Source of the DNA: Staphylotrichum longicolle
Lineage: Eukaryota > Ascomycota > Sordariomycetes > Sordariales > Chaetomiaceae
Assembly: GCA_019096155.1 (NCBI GenBank)
Contig: JAHCVI010000004.1
Coordinates: 2,790,001-2,854,000 of the forward strand
Direction of reading: 5' to 3'
Length of the DNA: 64,000 nt
Positions within the stretch are counted from its first letter, which is position 1. Each line of letters starts with the position of its first letter. The notes under the pieces were generated by a model. It saw only the letters and a program-made list of their open reading frames with translations. It searched no databases and was not told the DNA's origin. Positions 1 to 11,271 of this stretch are shown here, in pieces. Position numbers and translations under genes: made by a program.

Positions 1-66
1 TTGGTTTTACTTTTTGGGGGTTGGGATGGGGTTGGGGTGGGGGTGGGGGGGAGGGTCGGATACCAT
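1..66 (-). CDS. Possible first exon of a gene running off the left edge
   Basis: A minus-strand ATG at 66 opens a short His/Pro-rich reading frame (MVSDPPPHPHPNP...) that reaches a possible splice donor (GTAAAA) near position 12 and would continue beyond the window. The sequence is low complexity and I recognise no family. It could equally be the 5' leader of an unrelated transcript. Confidence 0.2.
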
Positions 67-608
67 TGTGGTGGTGTGGGATGTGATGATGATGATGTTG
101 TTGTTGTTCTGGATGGTGGATGAATTGAGTAGAGATGTTGGTTGGGGTGAGAGAGTGAATGCAGTTATATGTTGCCTGGTGTGTGCTGACGAGTCCAGCG
201 GGGTTTGGGCCTGTCTGAGAATGAGAGGTTTGAGATACTGTTGAGAAATGAGCTGAAGCCGAGCAACTCGCTTGTTTATATCCCGCCATCGCGATGCAGC
301 CACTGCCGGGGTCAATCACTCGCAAACCCCTGAGTCACTGGCCGCCCACTCAAACCCTGGTGTTGAGGACCAAGTGGCTGACCTCACCCACCAATCACCA
401 AGCGCCCCGAGGCGAGGCGCAGGCAGCGATGCGAGCCAGGCCCAGCCAAGGCTCACACTCAGCCGAGTCAGCCCTCTGTCCTCAGGCACCGCACCACACC
501 ACATGTCCTCGAAAAACACCACCTTCAATTCCGGGGTATATCGCAGCTGCGGTGCAGATAACGCGTAACTATGCTTCTGGCACGGTCGTCGTCCTCGCAC
601 CGTCTGAT

Positions 609-3600
609 TCAAAACATGTCCCTCACGTGCTGGTAGACCCCCCCGTCGCCCTGCCCGGCAAACCCATCACCACTGCCGCCTCGCCCAGCCAGGCCAAGAC
701 CGCCCATGCCATACCCCATGTCGGCGGCCGCTGCCGGGCTGCCCATGGGCCCCGCTCCTCCCGCCCCAGCAACAACGCCCGTCCTGGCCGTGTATCCCTC
801 GTAGATGCGCATCATCTCGCTCTGCAGCCGCAGCCCGTTGCTCGGGTCGTCCAGCTGCATCGGCTGCGACCCGCCGGGCGTGAACGCGGGCGGGCTGGTC
901 ATGGCGGGGCCGATGCTGCCGGCACGGCTCACGCCGGCGCTGTTGAACGGCCCCGCCAGGCCCGGACTGTGACCCGCGCTGCTCCCCGCGCGCGCGGCAT
1001 ACGACGACGACGACGAGGACCCGGCAGCGGACCCCGTGCGGGTCGTGCAGTCCTCGAGCCCGAGCTTGGGCGCGTACGCGCGCAGGCTGCGGATGGTGCG
1101 CCACAGGCGGTGCGAGACCCACGAGCGCGCCGACATCTCCTTGACGAGGTCGAGGGCCGTGTAGAACTCGGCGCGGCAGCCGGCGCTGAACTGGAGGGGC
1201 GCGTGGGTGGAGGCGAGGAAGAGCACGGCGATGGACGAGGTGAGGAACTGGTGGAAGAAGACCTGGATGCGGCGGTACATGTCCGTCTCGTTGTTGACGT
1301 GCGCGAGCAGGCGGATCGTCTGCATGGCCAGGTCGACCACCTTGCGCGCCAGCGGCGCGTTCTCGGCGATGCTCGTCGCGCTGTGCAGGACGGGGGTGTA
1401 GAGCCAGATGCGGACCTGAAAAAGGGCGGGGGAGTCAGGAGTTGGATGACAAGTGTGTGGATAGGCAAAAAGAACAAACCTGGTTCAGTCTCAACCGCGT
1501 CCAGATGCGTGACCGTTGGAGGTCGTATGGACCCGAAGGGAGAGTCATCTTGTCGTTGTCCACCGGGCCCGTCTTGATCTCCTCTGGCACGGTCTCGTAC
1601 CACTCCATGATCTCGCGATCGAGTTGCTCAAAGTCATGGGGCTTCAGTTCCCGGACCACGGCCGGCTCAAAGTAGTCGACCAGCTTCCATATCTTGGCAC
1701 CGAGCTTGGAGTAGCCGATCATGGCCACCAGAAACGGGTAGCCCTCCTACAAGCAGGTCAGCGCAAGAGGAAAGGAAAAGAGGGGGGGGGGGGGCAGTGG
1801 CTGGTGGGCATCTGTCCTACCGGATACGGCAGCTTGGGGTCGATCTTGTCGTCGTGGCACACAAACGGCAAGCCCGTGCTGAAACTCCACCGGCGGTCCA
1901 GGACGTAGGCGGACCAAAAGGTGTGCAGCGCGTCCCTGCGGGTCTGCGGGTCGGGGATCTTCTGCAGGCCCTCCCGGCGATGCAGGCCCAGCTCGAAGCA
2001 CAGGCGTGCGACCTGGCCCATCAAGCGCCAGGCGAGGATCTCGTCGTTGGAGAGATAGCGGTACCCGGCACACAAGGCGAGGAACGACAGCGTTGTCACG
2101 TCGGCGGGGTTGCTCATGAGCATCTTGTCGACGGTGGGCTGGATGCCGTCGTACAGGCGGGAAGCCCTGGGGCTGTTGCCATGCTCGGCCACGACCAGCC
2201 CGCAGCACATGAGGATTTTCAGCAGCAGGGTCTTGGGGTCCGAGAAGATGTGGTCCGGGCCCGGGGGCGGGAGGACCCCAGTGCGCCGGGCCGTGTCCAT
2301 CCACCCGGCGACGTACTTGAGGTGCTCGACGACGGGGCCCATGGAGGCCACGGGGTACATGACGTCGACCTCCTCCCGGTAGACCTGCAGCAGGCGCATC
2401 ATTTCGGCCTCGTCGAGCTCCCACATGGGATCGGTGGGGCCTCGTGCGAGGGTGTCGGAGGGCACAGGCGCTAGCAACGGAGACGCATGCGGTGTCCCGT
2501 CGAGCGGGGCGGCGCCCTCGTCGCTGCCGCTGCCGCCGTCTCCGACGCCAGAGTAGCCCATTCTGTGGAGGGTATCCTTGGCAACATCAACGGTGAATGC
2601 GATGCTGGTGGGTCCGTTGAAAAAGGAGGGGGTCCGGTAGGGGAGAGCGGGCCTCTGGTGGCCGGACGGGGTGGAAGGCGAGGGCGTGGCGCCGGTCGAA
2701 GGCGGCGGGAGCACACGGTCATGCAGCGGTGCGAGGCGGGCGGCGTCCTGGCGAAGCGAGTTCATGGAACTCGAGAGGGCGGCGACCTGTTCCTGCAGCT
2801 GCCTCACCTGGTCGGCCATCTGGCGGAACTCGTCCGAGTCCTTGAAGTTGGCGCAGCAGTTCGGGGCGTAGAGACACTGCAGGCCCAGGTGGCCGCAGCG
2901 CTGGCAGGGTGTCTGGCCATTGCACTTGATCTTGCGGCGTTTGCACTCGTTGCTGCGGGTGGGTGGAAGATCACACGGGTCAGGAAATGGTTCTTGGTTA
3001 ATGTCTGGATCTGGACCTGGATCTGCACGCTGCCATCCGTTTGTTGGGTCGCAATAAAAGCGACTCGACCAGACACAGGCAGGTATTGTGCAGAGAAGAC
3101 AGCCAAGGTAGTGCTGGGCCATGCACCATGCGGGCAGCCGTCGTCGCACTGGGGCCAGAACTCACCATGCAATCGAGATGTACTACGCGGGTGCAACGGG
3201 GTCGTCGGTCAGCAGCCATGCGACACGCAAGAGGGAAAAGCAAGACAGGAGAGAAACGGAGAAACGGGGAAACGGGGAACCGGGAAACCGGACGGAGAAA
3301 AGCACAGAATCTAATCTGGAGTTTCTGCACGACATTCCCGATTTCTGATGGTCCGTTTCCAAACTTGGAAACAGAACGACACAAAGACACACCCAACTTA
3401 CTCTATTTCTTTTGCTCCTCTGCTGCTTGGCAGGGCCGTCATCTGCCTCCTCGGCACGGCGCTTCGCATTGGTGCTGCTGGTGCTGCTGGCGGCTGCGGC
3501 AGCATGGAGGTCGAGCGGTGACTGGGGGTGTTGGGGGTGGTGTTGGGGGTGGTGTTGGAGTTGCGGCGGCAGCGGTGCGGAATTGTCTCCGGGGGCGGAA

Positions 3601-3797
3601 AGCGACGAGTGGTGACTGCGGGCGCGAAGTGGACCGGGAGAATAGGCGACGTCGTGCGGCGACACGACTTCCTCTCCTCCCGCTTCCAGGCCGCCGGGCC
3701 CTCCTAGGGCGCCCTCTTCTGGGTCCTGCGGAGCCGCTGCCGCCCCCAGGAAGGAGCGCAAATCGCTGACCTGCGTTTCGAGCTGATCCATCGACAC
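609..3797 (-). CDS. Zn(II)2Cys6 transcription factor with fungal-specific regulatory domain
   Basis: Nuclear DNA-binding regulator of the Gal4-type binuclear zinc cluster family. Five exons fit in phase: 3797-3402, 3182-3166, 2952-1821, 1746-1480 and 1415-609, giving 872 aa. The cluster C-X2-C-X6-C-X5-C-X2-C-X6-C lies at about residues 138-164 and is built across three exons; the 17-nt second exon supplies YISIA and the first two bases of the first Cys codon. A leucine/glutamine-rich stretch after the cluster probably forms the dimerisation coiled coil. The central part (DVMYPV, DPKTLLLKILMCCGLVVAEHG, LGLHRREGL, FWSAYVLDR) matches the fungal transcription factor regulatory domain. The C-terminal 150 residues are Gly/Ser-rich and probably disordered. 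No target pathway can be read from the sequence. It is transcribed in tandem with the fumarylacetoacetase gene behind its start, but the 0.5 kb gap gives no proof of a link. Confidence 0.9.
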
Positions 3798-4280
3798 ACG
3801 CGCCGACTCGCGACTCGCTGCTCCGCACGCACGGCAGAAAAGAAGGAGAACTGCGGCGAGTTTTCACCCTTTGCCGGACCACGGCACGAACCGGGGCTGG
3901 GGAAGAGCGAGCCCCGTCAGCTCTCGACGCCGCCCGGGGGTGGAGAGACACGTGATGTTTGCCTCGCCTCGGGCGCTTCCTTTGACTCTTTTCGTCTCCA
4001 TTTCTCAATGGAGGGGGTTTCGAGGGAGTGGGGCCCTGGTCTTTTCGTGATTCTTGGCGACCTGCTGTGAGCCCAGCCCCAGATCCGATTCCAGGCGTCG
4101 CCCCACTGAAAGCCAGCAGGGAAGCTTTGGGGAAGAATGGACCACCATTCATTGTTTGTGTTGTTGGGTAAAACGTTAATGTCACAATCAACACAGCTTG
4201 GGACCAGCTTACAAATGTCGACAACAGCCTCGCATCTGATTTTGGGTTCACACTGTACACTCGTACACACAACATGATGC
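3798..4280. other. Spacer between the transcription factor start and the FAH stop
   Basis: About 0.48 kb holding the 3' end of the fumarylacetoacetase transcript and the promoter of the Zn2Cys6 gene. No ORF here resembles a protein, and I see no repeat. Confidence 0.7.
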
Positions 4281-5623
4281 TCACCCCTGCACGGCGCTGT
4301 AGATCCTCCCCCTGCACTCCCCAAACCCGACCCTCGCACCCTCGGGGCCACACGATCCCCGAATCGTGACGGTGTCGCCGTCCTTGAGGAACGTCCGCGC
4401 ATCCATGCCCGCGAGCAGCACCTCCTTCTTGCCGTTCTCCGTCATCTCCAGCAGGCTGCCGCGCTCGCCGACGCCGCCGGGCCCGCTGATGGTGCCGGAC
4501 CCGAGCAGGTCGCCCGTGCGCATCGGGCAGCCACCCAGCGTGTGGTGTGCAATCATCTGCGGGAACGACCAGATCAGGTTCTTGGAGCTGGTGCGCCCAA
4601 TTGTTGTCGTGTCGCCCTCGGCGGCTGGCCAGGATGTCATCAGCAAACATTCCACACAGGAAGGCATGATCAAGACTCACTCGTCAAATCCACCTCCAAC
4701 GCGATGTCAAACACCCCGTCCTCCCTGCCCCCCTTCAAGTACCCCTGCAGCTCCGTGGCGTTCTCGATCCCCTTCGCCCTGAACGGCTCCAGCGCATCCG
4801 CCAGCACCACCCACGGACTCACCGTCGTCGCAAAGTTCTTGCCGTTGAACGGCCCCAGCGGGACGTACTCCCACGTCTGCACGTCCCGCGCGCTCCAGTC
4901 GTTGAGCAGCACGTACCCAAAGATGCACTCGTCCTCGGCCTCCCGCACCCCGATCCGCGCCCCCATCTCGTTGCCCCTCGCCACAAAGCACCCCAGCTCC
5001 AGCTCGATGTCCAGCTTCCGGCTCGGCCCCGTGACCGGCTTGCCGTCCACCAGGATCTGCCCCACCGGCCGCCGCACGGGCGCCCCCGACACCACGACGC
5101 TCGACGCCCGCCCGTGGTACCCGACGGGCAGGTGCAGGTAGTTGGGCTGCAGCGCGTTGGCCTCGCCGCGGAACATGACGCCCACCGCGTGCGCGTGGTG
5201 GTACCCGGCGTAAAAGTCGGTGTAGTCGCCGATCGCCATGGGGAGGTGCATACTCGCGGCGCGCTGCGGGAGGAGGGCCGCCTTGCGCAGCGCCTCGTTG
5301 TCGCGCAGCACGGACGGGCGGGTGGTGTCTGAGGACAGCAGGTCCTGCAGCGTGGACCGGACGAGGCGGTGGGTGGGGCGGCCGAGCGCGGCGAAGGCGT
5401 TGAGCGTGGGCTGGGAGAGCGCCGAGGGGAGGGAGGGCGTGTCCGGGAAGAGCTGGGTGAAGTCGGCGTCCGCGGCGAGGACCTTGAGGTCGAGGACGTA
5501 GGAGCCGATGGCCACGGCCGGGTGGGGAGTCGGGTCGTCGGGGGTGGAGATGATGCCGAAGGGGATGTTGGCCAGCGAGAAGTCGCTGGCCGGGTCGATG
5601 TCGGGAACCCACGAGGTGGCCAT
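4281..5623 (-). CDS. fahA: Fumarylacetoacetase (FAH)
   Basis: Last step of tyrosine/phenylalanine (homogentisate) catabolism: hydrolysis of fumarylacetoacetate to fumarate and acetoacetate in the cytosol. Two exons, 5623-4681 and 4624-4281, are separated by a 56-nt intron and give 428 aa, close to the roughly 420 aa usual for the family. Family landmarks are visible: YTDFYAGYHHA (metal-binding Asp), ELELGCF (paired metal-binding Glu), NDWSARDVQTWE, and GCPMRTGDLLGSGTISGP near the C-terminus. The start at 5623 was chosen because MATSWVPD begins the conserved N-terminal domain; the frame is open further upstream but that part resembles leader sequence. Homogentisate-pathway partners (HmgA, MaiA) are not in the window, so the usual cluster is not seen here. 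Confidence 0.96.
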
Positions 5624-6460
5624 TTTGGGATTGTTCTGCTGGGTTTGTGTGAGCGCTCTCACCGTGGTGTCGTGAGTTGATGGTTGTCGGGTGCTTTTGT
5701 ATCGGGCCCCGAAGTGAACGTGGTCTCCGATGCAAGCCGATGCCCCACCCCCGCACCCGTTCCGCGCTGGGCGTCTCCGAATGCCGAGCTGGATCCGCAA
5801 CGCTGCCCTCCAAGAAATCCTACCTACTAACCGTGTAGACCAGGAAAACACCCGGCAGCTGTAGCCTACGGTCATGTAGTTCTGCTTGGATGGTGATACC
5901 GTTCAGTTCATCAGCCAAGACTAATTGCTGCTTCAAGGATCCAGTGCCTGGTTAGTGAGCACGCTCACATCACTCAGAACCTCAACCCCGAAAGCCCGCC
6001 ATGATCTCCTGCAACACTACAGCACACTCACTTCAAGCACCACCAACCCCCATCACCACCATCTTACCTTGTGTATATCACATCAGAACAACACACAGCT
6101 TGCCAAGCCAACCCCTCCACCTCCTCTACCCCGACTTTCCGCCGCCATACTCACCACAGCCCCAAACCATTTCTCCAAACCAATCGGCCAACAAGACTCT
6201 CCACCTCGCCGTCTTGCCCACCAAGCCAATTCCTCCACTGCGCCCTGCAACAACAAACGTCCCGTAGATCCCACCAACTCCCCCTGGGCCTTCCCCTCTC
6301 GTCTTTCCCACACTCTCGCCATTGCCGGCCCGCGTTGCGCCCTAGATAGCGACGGTAGAGCGTCCGGCTGCTGGCTTCGATTTTGGCCTTGTTTGTTTGG
6401 GGAGTGAGGGGGTGTTGTGAAGTGGTTGGAAGGATTCAGGGGGTTGAGGCTGGGGTTAGG

Positions 6461-6535
6461 GATGGATAATGGAAATGGGGATGGGGAATGGAAATGGGGA
6501 TAGAGAATGGAAATGGGGATGGAGAATGGAAATTG
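6461..6535. repeat. Degenerate 18-bp purine-rich minisatellite
   Basis: Four or so imperfect copies of a unit like GGAAATGGGGATGGAGAAT follow one another. It lies in non-coding DNA. Confidence 0.75.
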
Positions 6536-6611
6536 GGTGGGAATGGAAAGAATTTGGGCTCGTCCCGGGAGATGACTGCCACGGGGTGCGTGGAGGCGGG
6601 GACGTGACGGC

Positions 6612-6613
<2 letters not shown>

Positions 6614-6643
<30 letters not shown>
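6614..6643. repeat. Poly(T) tract of about 30, flanked by purine-rich sequence
   Basis: An uninterrupted T run is followed on the plus strand by some 80 bases that are almost all A/G. It could be a length-variable microsatellite or the poly(A) end of a decayed retroposed sequence on the minus strand. No target-site duplication was identified. Confidence 0.8.
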
Positions 6644-6644
<1 letters not shown>

Positions 6645-8364
6645 AAGAAATGGAAAGAAAAAAGATAGAACAGAAAGAAAGAAAAGAGAGAGAAAAGAAA
6701 GGAACCGACGGCAAGGAAAGTCTCGAAGCGGGTGAATCTGCGAGAGAGGGGGGTATGGTCGGGAGAGATCCTGGGATCTTGAGGGTGGTGGGAGTGGCGT
6801 GAGCGGCTCGTAAGAGCAACAGTTTTGAGAAAGTACGAAGATGGGGATGATAGCAGTTGCGAGGGTTTCTTCAGAAGATGCTGGTGGTGGCCCATGCTCT
6901 CTCAGGCAGAGGAGAAGCGTTGGAAGACACTGCGTCATCGTTGAAGAAGCAGGGGAGCAGTATTTGATGAACGAAAGCCTTCCCCTGGCCGGGCTCTTGG
7001 CGCTGCGAGCTCACCAGGAAAAGATCCGGTTGGACCCGACGCTTCGGAGAGGTCCACCACCAGCCGACCCTTGCACAGCTTGGAGGGGTGGAAGACTGAA
7101 CATAATCCCTTTTGGGTTGACTCGTCTTACACAATGGCAAGCGGGTGAGAACCGTTCACCGTTGTCTTTCTTCCCTGGACGGAACGGCTAACTATGCCGA
7201 CCAATTGCTGTGCATAGGCATCCCGAAATCTGTTCTATAGCCCACGCGGCCTAGAGTGCAGGGGAATGACGTGCGACATGGCATGACGTCGTTTAGAAAG
7301 GATGCTACTCTGAGGTTGTCGAGGACAACAACGTGGTTTACTCTCGAATCTCCGCTCGGAACACATGGCGGCGCTTCACATCGCGGTCCAGGATCCGATA
7401 CGAATGCCTCAAGCTCCAGGTTGTTGCACCTCGAGCTGTGTTCCATTGGGAGGTGTGCAGCTCTTATTTTTGGGTATCCGGACGCGTCGGAACCCCCGGG
7501 ATCGCGGTTCCTGATTCAGATGCAGCATCCCGTGGGGCGGCCAGAAACTCAAGCTTGCCACACTGCCGGCAGGGTGCCCGCGAGTGCGAGACGGCGTGCG
7601 TAAGGGGAAAGGACTTGTCCTGGGCAGACCGGGAAAACGGACGAGGCTCGTGATCGGGCACTCCGAGGAGCCAAGCTGGAGGACGAGCGGTGCAGATATA
7701 CCAAGACTCGAGCAAATCCCGCAAATCCTGCAGTTACCGGAAACACGCAACTGTGGCCGCTGGCAGTGCCGGCGATGAACGAGGATGGCCCTGGCGAGGG
7801 AGCAGCCGCCGAGCACTGGGCATTTGCCGCTGTCCCTGGAAATATTGAAAACAGGCGGGGCCGGCGAGTACCCGAATGGACTTCCCGACGGCCAGCCTCA
7901 GCCAGGCCCTGCCCGGCATGGTGCGTTTCTCTATGCGTCTTCTCTGCAAGTCGCTCTTCCCGTGTTCCGTGGGGCGGGCCTGGCGGGGCACAACCCTGCG
8001 AATTCGGCCCGTTGGGGAAGGATCTGCTTATCGGAAAAGATCTGATTAGATCCATTGGAAGGATCAACGGATCATGGACCTTGCAAGCGCGACCTTGCTC
8101 TTCCCATCTGGGGCCGTTCGCCGCCAGTGTCCGCTCGTTTATTGGCTTAGATGACGTGAGGAGCAAAACTCTGCTTGTGTGCAGCTCTTGGGGGCAAGGT
8201 CGAGACGCTTGCTCGTGTTGCATGCGTGAAGGAGCCCTTCGGCCGTTACTTTCCCGAGACACGCATATAATATCAGCCCAGGTAATGTGCCTTTGGTTGT
8301 GTTCCAACCCCCCTTCCCCCAACTCCCTCCCGTCCCGTCTCTGTAGACTCGGTCACCCGCAACC

Positions 8365-10137
8365 ATGGGTGTCAACGACAACATTGCCGCGCCGCCCCTT
8401 GAGGCCACCGCCTCGAGCACCCTGTCTGGCCGGCGCTCCTCCGTCTCCGACGACGAAAAGTCAGCTGGTGTCCGCCGTGCTGAGGCTATCGCCGCCGTCC
8501 TGACCACTTGGGACCGCTTCTTCATCTTCTTTGGCGTCTTTCTCGTCGCCTTCGCCTACGGTCTCGATGGCGTCCTCCGCTATGCCTACCAGCCCCTGGC
8601 GACGGCTTCTTTCTCTCAGCACTCGCTTCTGGCTACTGTCAACGTGCTGCGGTCCGTCATCGCTGCTGCAGCCCAGCCGACCTCGGCCAAGATTGCCGAC
8701 ATCTTTGGCCGCGTCGAGCTGGTTTGCTTGTCCGTCTTCTTCTACATCATCGGCACCATTGTCGAGACCACGTCGACCAACGTGTCGAGCTTTGCCGCTG
8801 GCGCCATCATCTACCAGATCGGCTACACCATGATCATGCTGCTGGTTGAGGTCATCGTCGCCGACCTCACGTCAACTCGCGCTCGCCTCATCTTCAGCTA
8901 CATCCCGGCCATGCCCTTCCTGATCACCACCTGGGTCAGCGGCAATGTCTCGGCGGCCGTGCTCTCCGCCACCGACTGGCACTGGGGCATCGGCATGTGG
9001 TGCATCATCTATCCCGTCTGCGCCATGCCGCTGATCCTGAGCCTGAGCCTCGTCAGCCGTCGCGCGCGCAAGCAGGGCCTCATGGGCAAGTACACCGAGG
9101 CCGTCAAGAGCCAGCCCTGGATTCCCTTCCTCGTCGACCTCTTCTGGCGCCTTGACGTGATCGGAATCATTCTGATGATCGCCATCTTCGCCCTCATTCT
9201 CGTGCCCATGACCATTGCCGGCGGCTTCTCGGCCTCCTGGACCGCCCCGAAGATTCTGGGCCCTCTCATCGTCGGCGTCTGCACCATCCCGATCTTCGCT
9301 TTCTGGCAGCTGCGCGCCCCGCACCCGCTCGTGCCCTTTTATCTCATCAAGGACCGTGCCGTCTGGGGTGCCCTGGGCATCGCCATGCTTCTCAACTGGG
9401 CCTGGTACATGCAAGGCGACTACCTCTACTCCGTTCTTTCCATCGCCTTCGATTTCGACGTCATGACCGCCACCCGCGTCTCCTCCTTCTACAGCTTTTT
9501 CAGCGTGGTGTCTGGCTGTATCCTCGGCCTCGTGGTCTACAAGGTCCGCCGCCTCAAAATCTTCATTGTCATCGGCACCTGCCTCTTCATGGTCGCCTTC
9601 GGCCTCCTGATCCGCTACCGCGGCGATGCAAACTCCTCGAGTCGCGCGGGCATCATCGGCGCCCAAGTCGTCCTCGGCCTTGCTGGTGGCATGTTCCCCT
9701 ACCCGGCGCAGGCCTCTCTCCAGACCGTGCTCAAGCACGAGCACCTGGCCGTCATGACGGGCCTGTACCTGGCCACCTACAACCTGGGCTCCGCATTCGG
9801 CGGTGCCGTCTCGGGCGCCATCTGGACACACGTCCTGCCCGGCGACCTCGAGTCTCGCCTCACCCCGTTCAACAACGCCACTCTGGCCACGTTTGCGTAC
9901 TCGGATCCCTTCAGCTTCGCCATCGAGTATCCCGTCGGCACCCCCGAGCGCCACGCCCTCATCGATTCGTACAAGCACGCCCAGCGCTTGCTCACCATCA
10001 CGGGTATCTGCCTGTGTGTGCCGCTGATTGGGTTTGCGTTGGCGCTGAGGAACCCCAAGTTGAACGACAAGCAGACGTTGGCGGAGGACGGGCCGCGGAG
10101 CCAGGTTGAGAGCCCCGCGGAGAAGGTTGTGGCGTAA
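8365..10137 (+). CDS. MFS siderophore-iron transporter (Sit1/MirB family)
   Basis: Proton-coupled plasma-membrane or vesicular importer of ferric siderophores. Intronless, 590 aa, the usual length for 14-helix SIT transporters. Visible features are a soluble N-terminus, the DGVLRYAYQPLATASF segment after helix 1 typical of the SIT family, AKIADIFGRVE (MFS loop 2-3 signature), the WHWGIGMW region, LNWAWYMQGDYLY, and an extracellular loop before the last helix. The start at 8365 follows a pyrimidine-rich leader and gives the expected N-terminus. There is no siderophore synthetase, acyltransferase or esterase nearby, so it may scavenge foreign siderophores. Long antisense ORFs over this gene are codon-bias shadows. 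Confidence 0.95.
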   Translation: MGVNDNIAAPPLEATASSTLSGRRSSVSDDEKSAGVRRAEAIAAVLTTWDRFFIFFGVFLVAFAYGLDGVLRYAYQPLATASFSQHSLLATVNVLRSVIAAAAQPTSAKIADIFGRVELVCLSVFFYIIGTIVETTSTNVSSFAAGAIIYQIGYTMIMLLVEVIVADLTSTRARLIFSYIPAMPFLITTWVSGNVSAAVLSATDWHWGIGMWCIIYPVCAMPLILSLSLVSRRARKQGLMGKYTEAVKSQPWIPFLVDLFWRLDVIGIILMIAIFALILVPMTIAGGFSASWTAPKILGPLIVGVCTIPIFAFWQLRAPHPLVPFYLIKDRAVWGALGIAMLLNWAWYMQGDYLYSVLSIAFDFDVMTATRVSSFYSFFSVVSGCILGLVVYKVRRLKIFIVIGTCLFMVAFGLLIRYRGDANSSSRAGIIGAQVVLGLAGGMFPYPAQASLQTVLKHEHLAVMTGLYLATYNLGSAFGGAVSGAIWTHVLPGDLESRLTPFNNATLATFAYSDPFSFAIEYPVGTPERHALIDSYKHAQRLLTITGICLCVPLIGFALALRNPKLNDKQTLAEDGPRSQVESPAEKVVA

Positions 10138-11271
10138 ATACCCAGGATAATGTGTTTGACAAAGGAGTTGTTGGTATAGACGGTGTCGTTTCAGAGCAAC
10201 CATATGAATCATATAATGAGGTAGAAATGTAATGAGAAGTGTAGAGTCCCGTTCATCCTCAAACCTTGCTTTTGCCACTCTGTTCTGTGACCAAATAGAC
10301 CTTGACGTTTTCATTACTCCATGTCTCGTGTAATGAGCACATCAATCGCTATGAAGTTTCCGTTCAGCACGCCGTCAACAACCTGGCATGCCCTATGCGC
10401 CTACGCGGAGTTCTAAAATGGCTACTATTAGTAGTTTTTAAGTAGCAATCGTCACAGCTTCATATTAATATTTTGAAAGTATTTCGAGTCTCTGGAAGAG
10501 CCACAACAAGGGCCGTCTGAAGGAAACATGTTCCTATTCACCTAGAAGAGTACGTCAAGTGAGTAAAGCGTTTGTAACTAGGTAGGTATGGAATCAGTTT
10601 TACACAGAGTGACCATTTTTTGACATAAAGGGCGTTACAGCTCAGTGTGGACAACAAGATGTTACAGCAGTACAATCGCCACGAAGAAGGTAAAGTAAAA
10701 TACGCACCATGACCTATTTAGAAAAACCCCGCCTAGCGCGCTATGGTGCTGTTTTAGCTGCTTACACCGGAGGAGGCCCACGAGCTGGGAAATATTCGCT
10801 CACGAATACAAGCTGAAAGAAAGGCCAACGTGACCCGAGTACCTAATAACGATATCATGAACAAACAGACTGAGACAGCAGAGCAGTGAGCGGCGGTCCC
10901 ATCCCTAGATTTTGACTCGCCGGAATTGAGTAAGTTCACAAGAACATCAAGATATGTAGAGCATAGCCGTAAGCTCGAGCAGTTAGCTGGAGTAGTAGAA
11001 GAACGGGGACGGGGTCTAAAGACTCTCAAATCCTTCTTGATAGACCTACTAGTACTTCCCTGCGACACAGAAAACGGCTAGTAACGTAGGATACGAGGTT
11101 TGATTTAGAGTCTCAGGGATTCAGGCATACGCTCAGAGTGGGTTACTGGATGTGATAAGGTACTCTCGCGAAGGCAGCCTCGGTTTTCCTGGCGTGTTAT
11201 TTAGCGGAGGGATCTTATGGCGTTCCTTTCTAACAGAGCACAGGGCAGGCTACACGATGAAGCAAATCACG
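10138..11271. other. AT-richer gene-free block downstream of the siderophore transporter
   Basis: Visibly lower in GC than the surroundings (roughly 10.3-11.2 kb), with many TA-containing short words and no ORF that looks like a protein. It may be a decayed repeat. No terminal repeats or transposase motifs were found. Confidence 0.5.

Larger units (their letters stand above)
5624..8364. other. 2.7 kb intergenic region between divergent FAH and siderophore transporter genes
   Basis: No convincing protein gene; the ORFs here are low complexity or shadow-like. It contains a degenerate minisatellite, a T30 tract and purine-rich DNA. One HGATAR-type GATA site (CGATAA on the minus strand, 8033-8028) lies about 0.33 kb upstream of the siderophore transporter. 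Iron-responsive GATA repressors (SreA/Fep1 type) act through such motifs, but one short match is weak evidence. Confidence 0.6.

Noticed and set aside
294..1577. 427-codon plus-strand ORF
   Set aside because: Antisense to the exons of the Zn2Cys6 gene; Arg/Gly/Pro-rich shadow of GC-biased codons with no family features.
609..5623. Catabolic cluster of transcription factor plus FAH
   Set aside because: No homogentisate dioxygenase or maleylacetoacetate isomerase is adjacent, and the regulator does not show a recognisable HmgR-type signature.
6083..6895. 270-codon minus-strand ORF with poly-Lys and Pro/Ser/Phe runs
   Set aside because: Entirely explained by the T30 tract and the minisatellite; not protein-like.
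8872..10314. 480-codon minus-strand ORF over the siderophore transporter
   Set aside because: Acidic Gly/Asp/Glu-rich mirror frame typical of antisense to GC3-rich membrane-protein genes.
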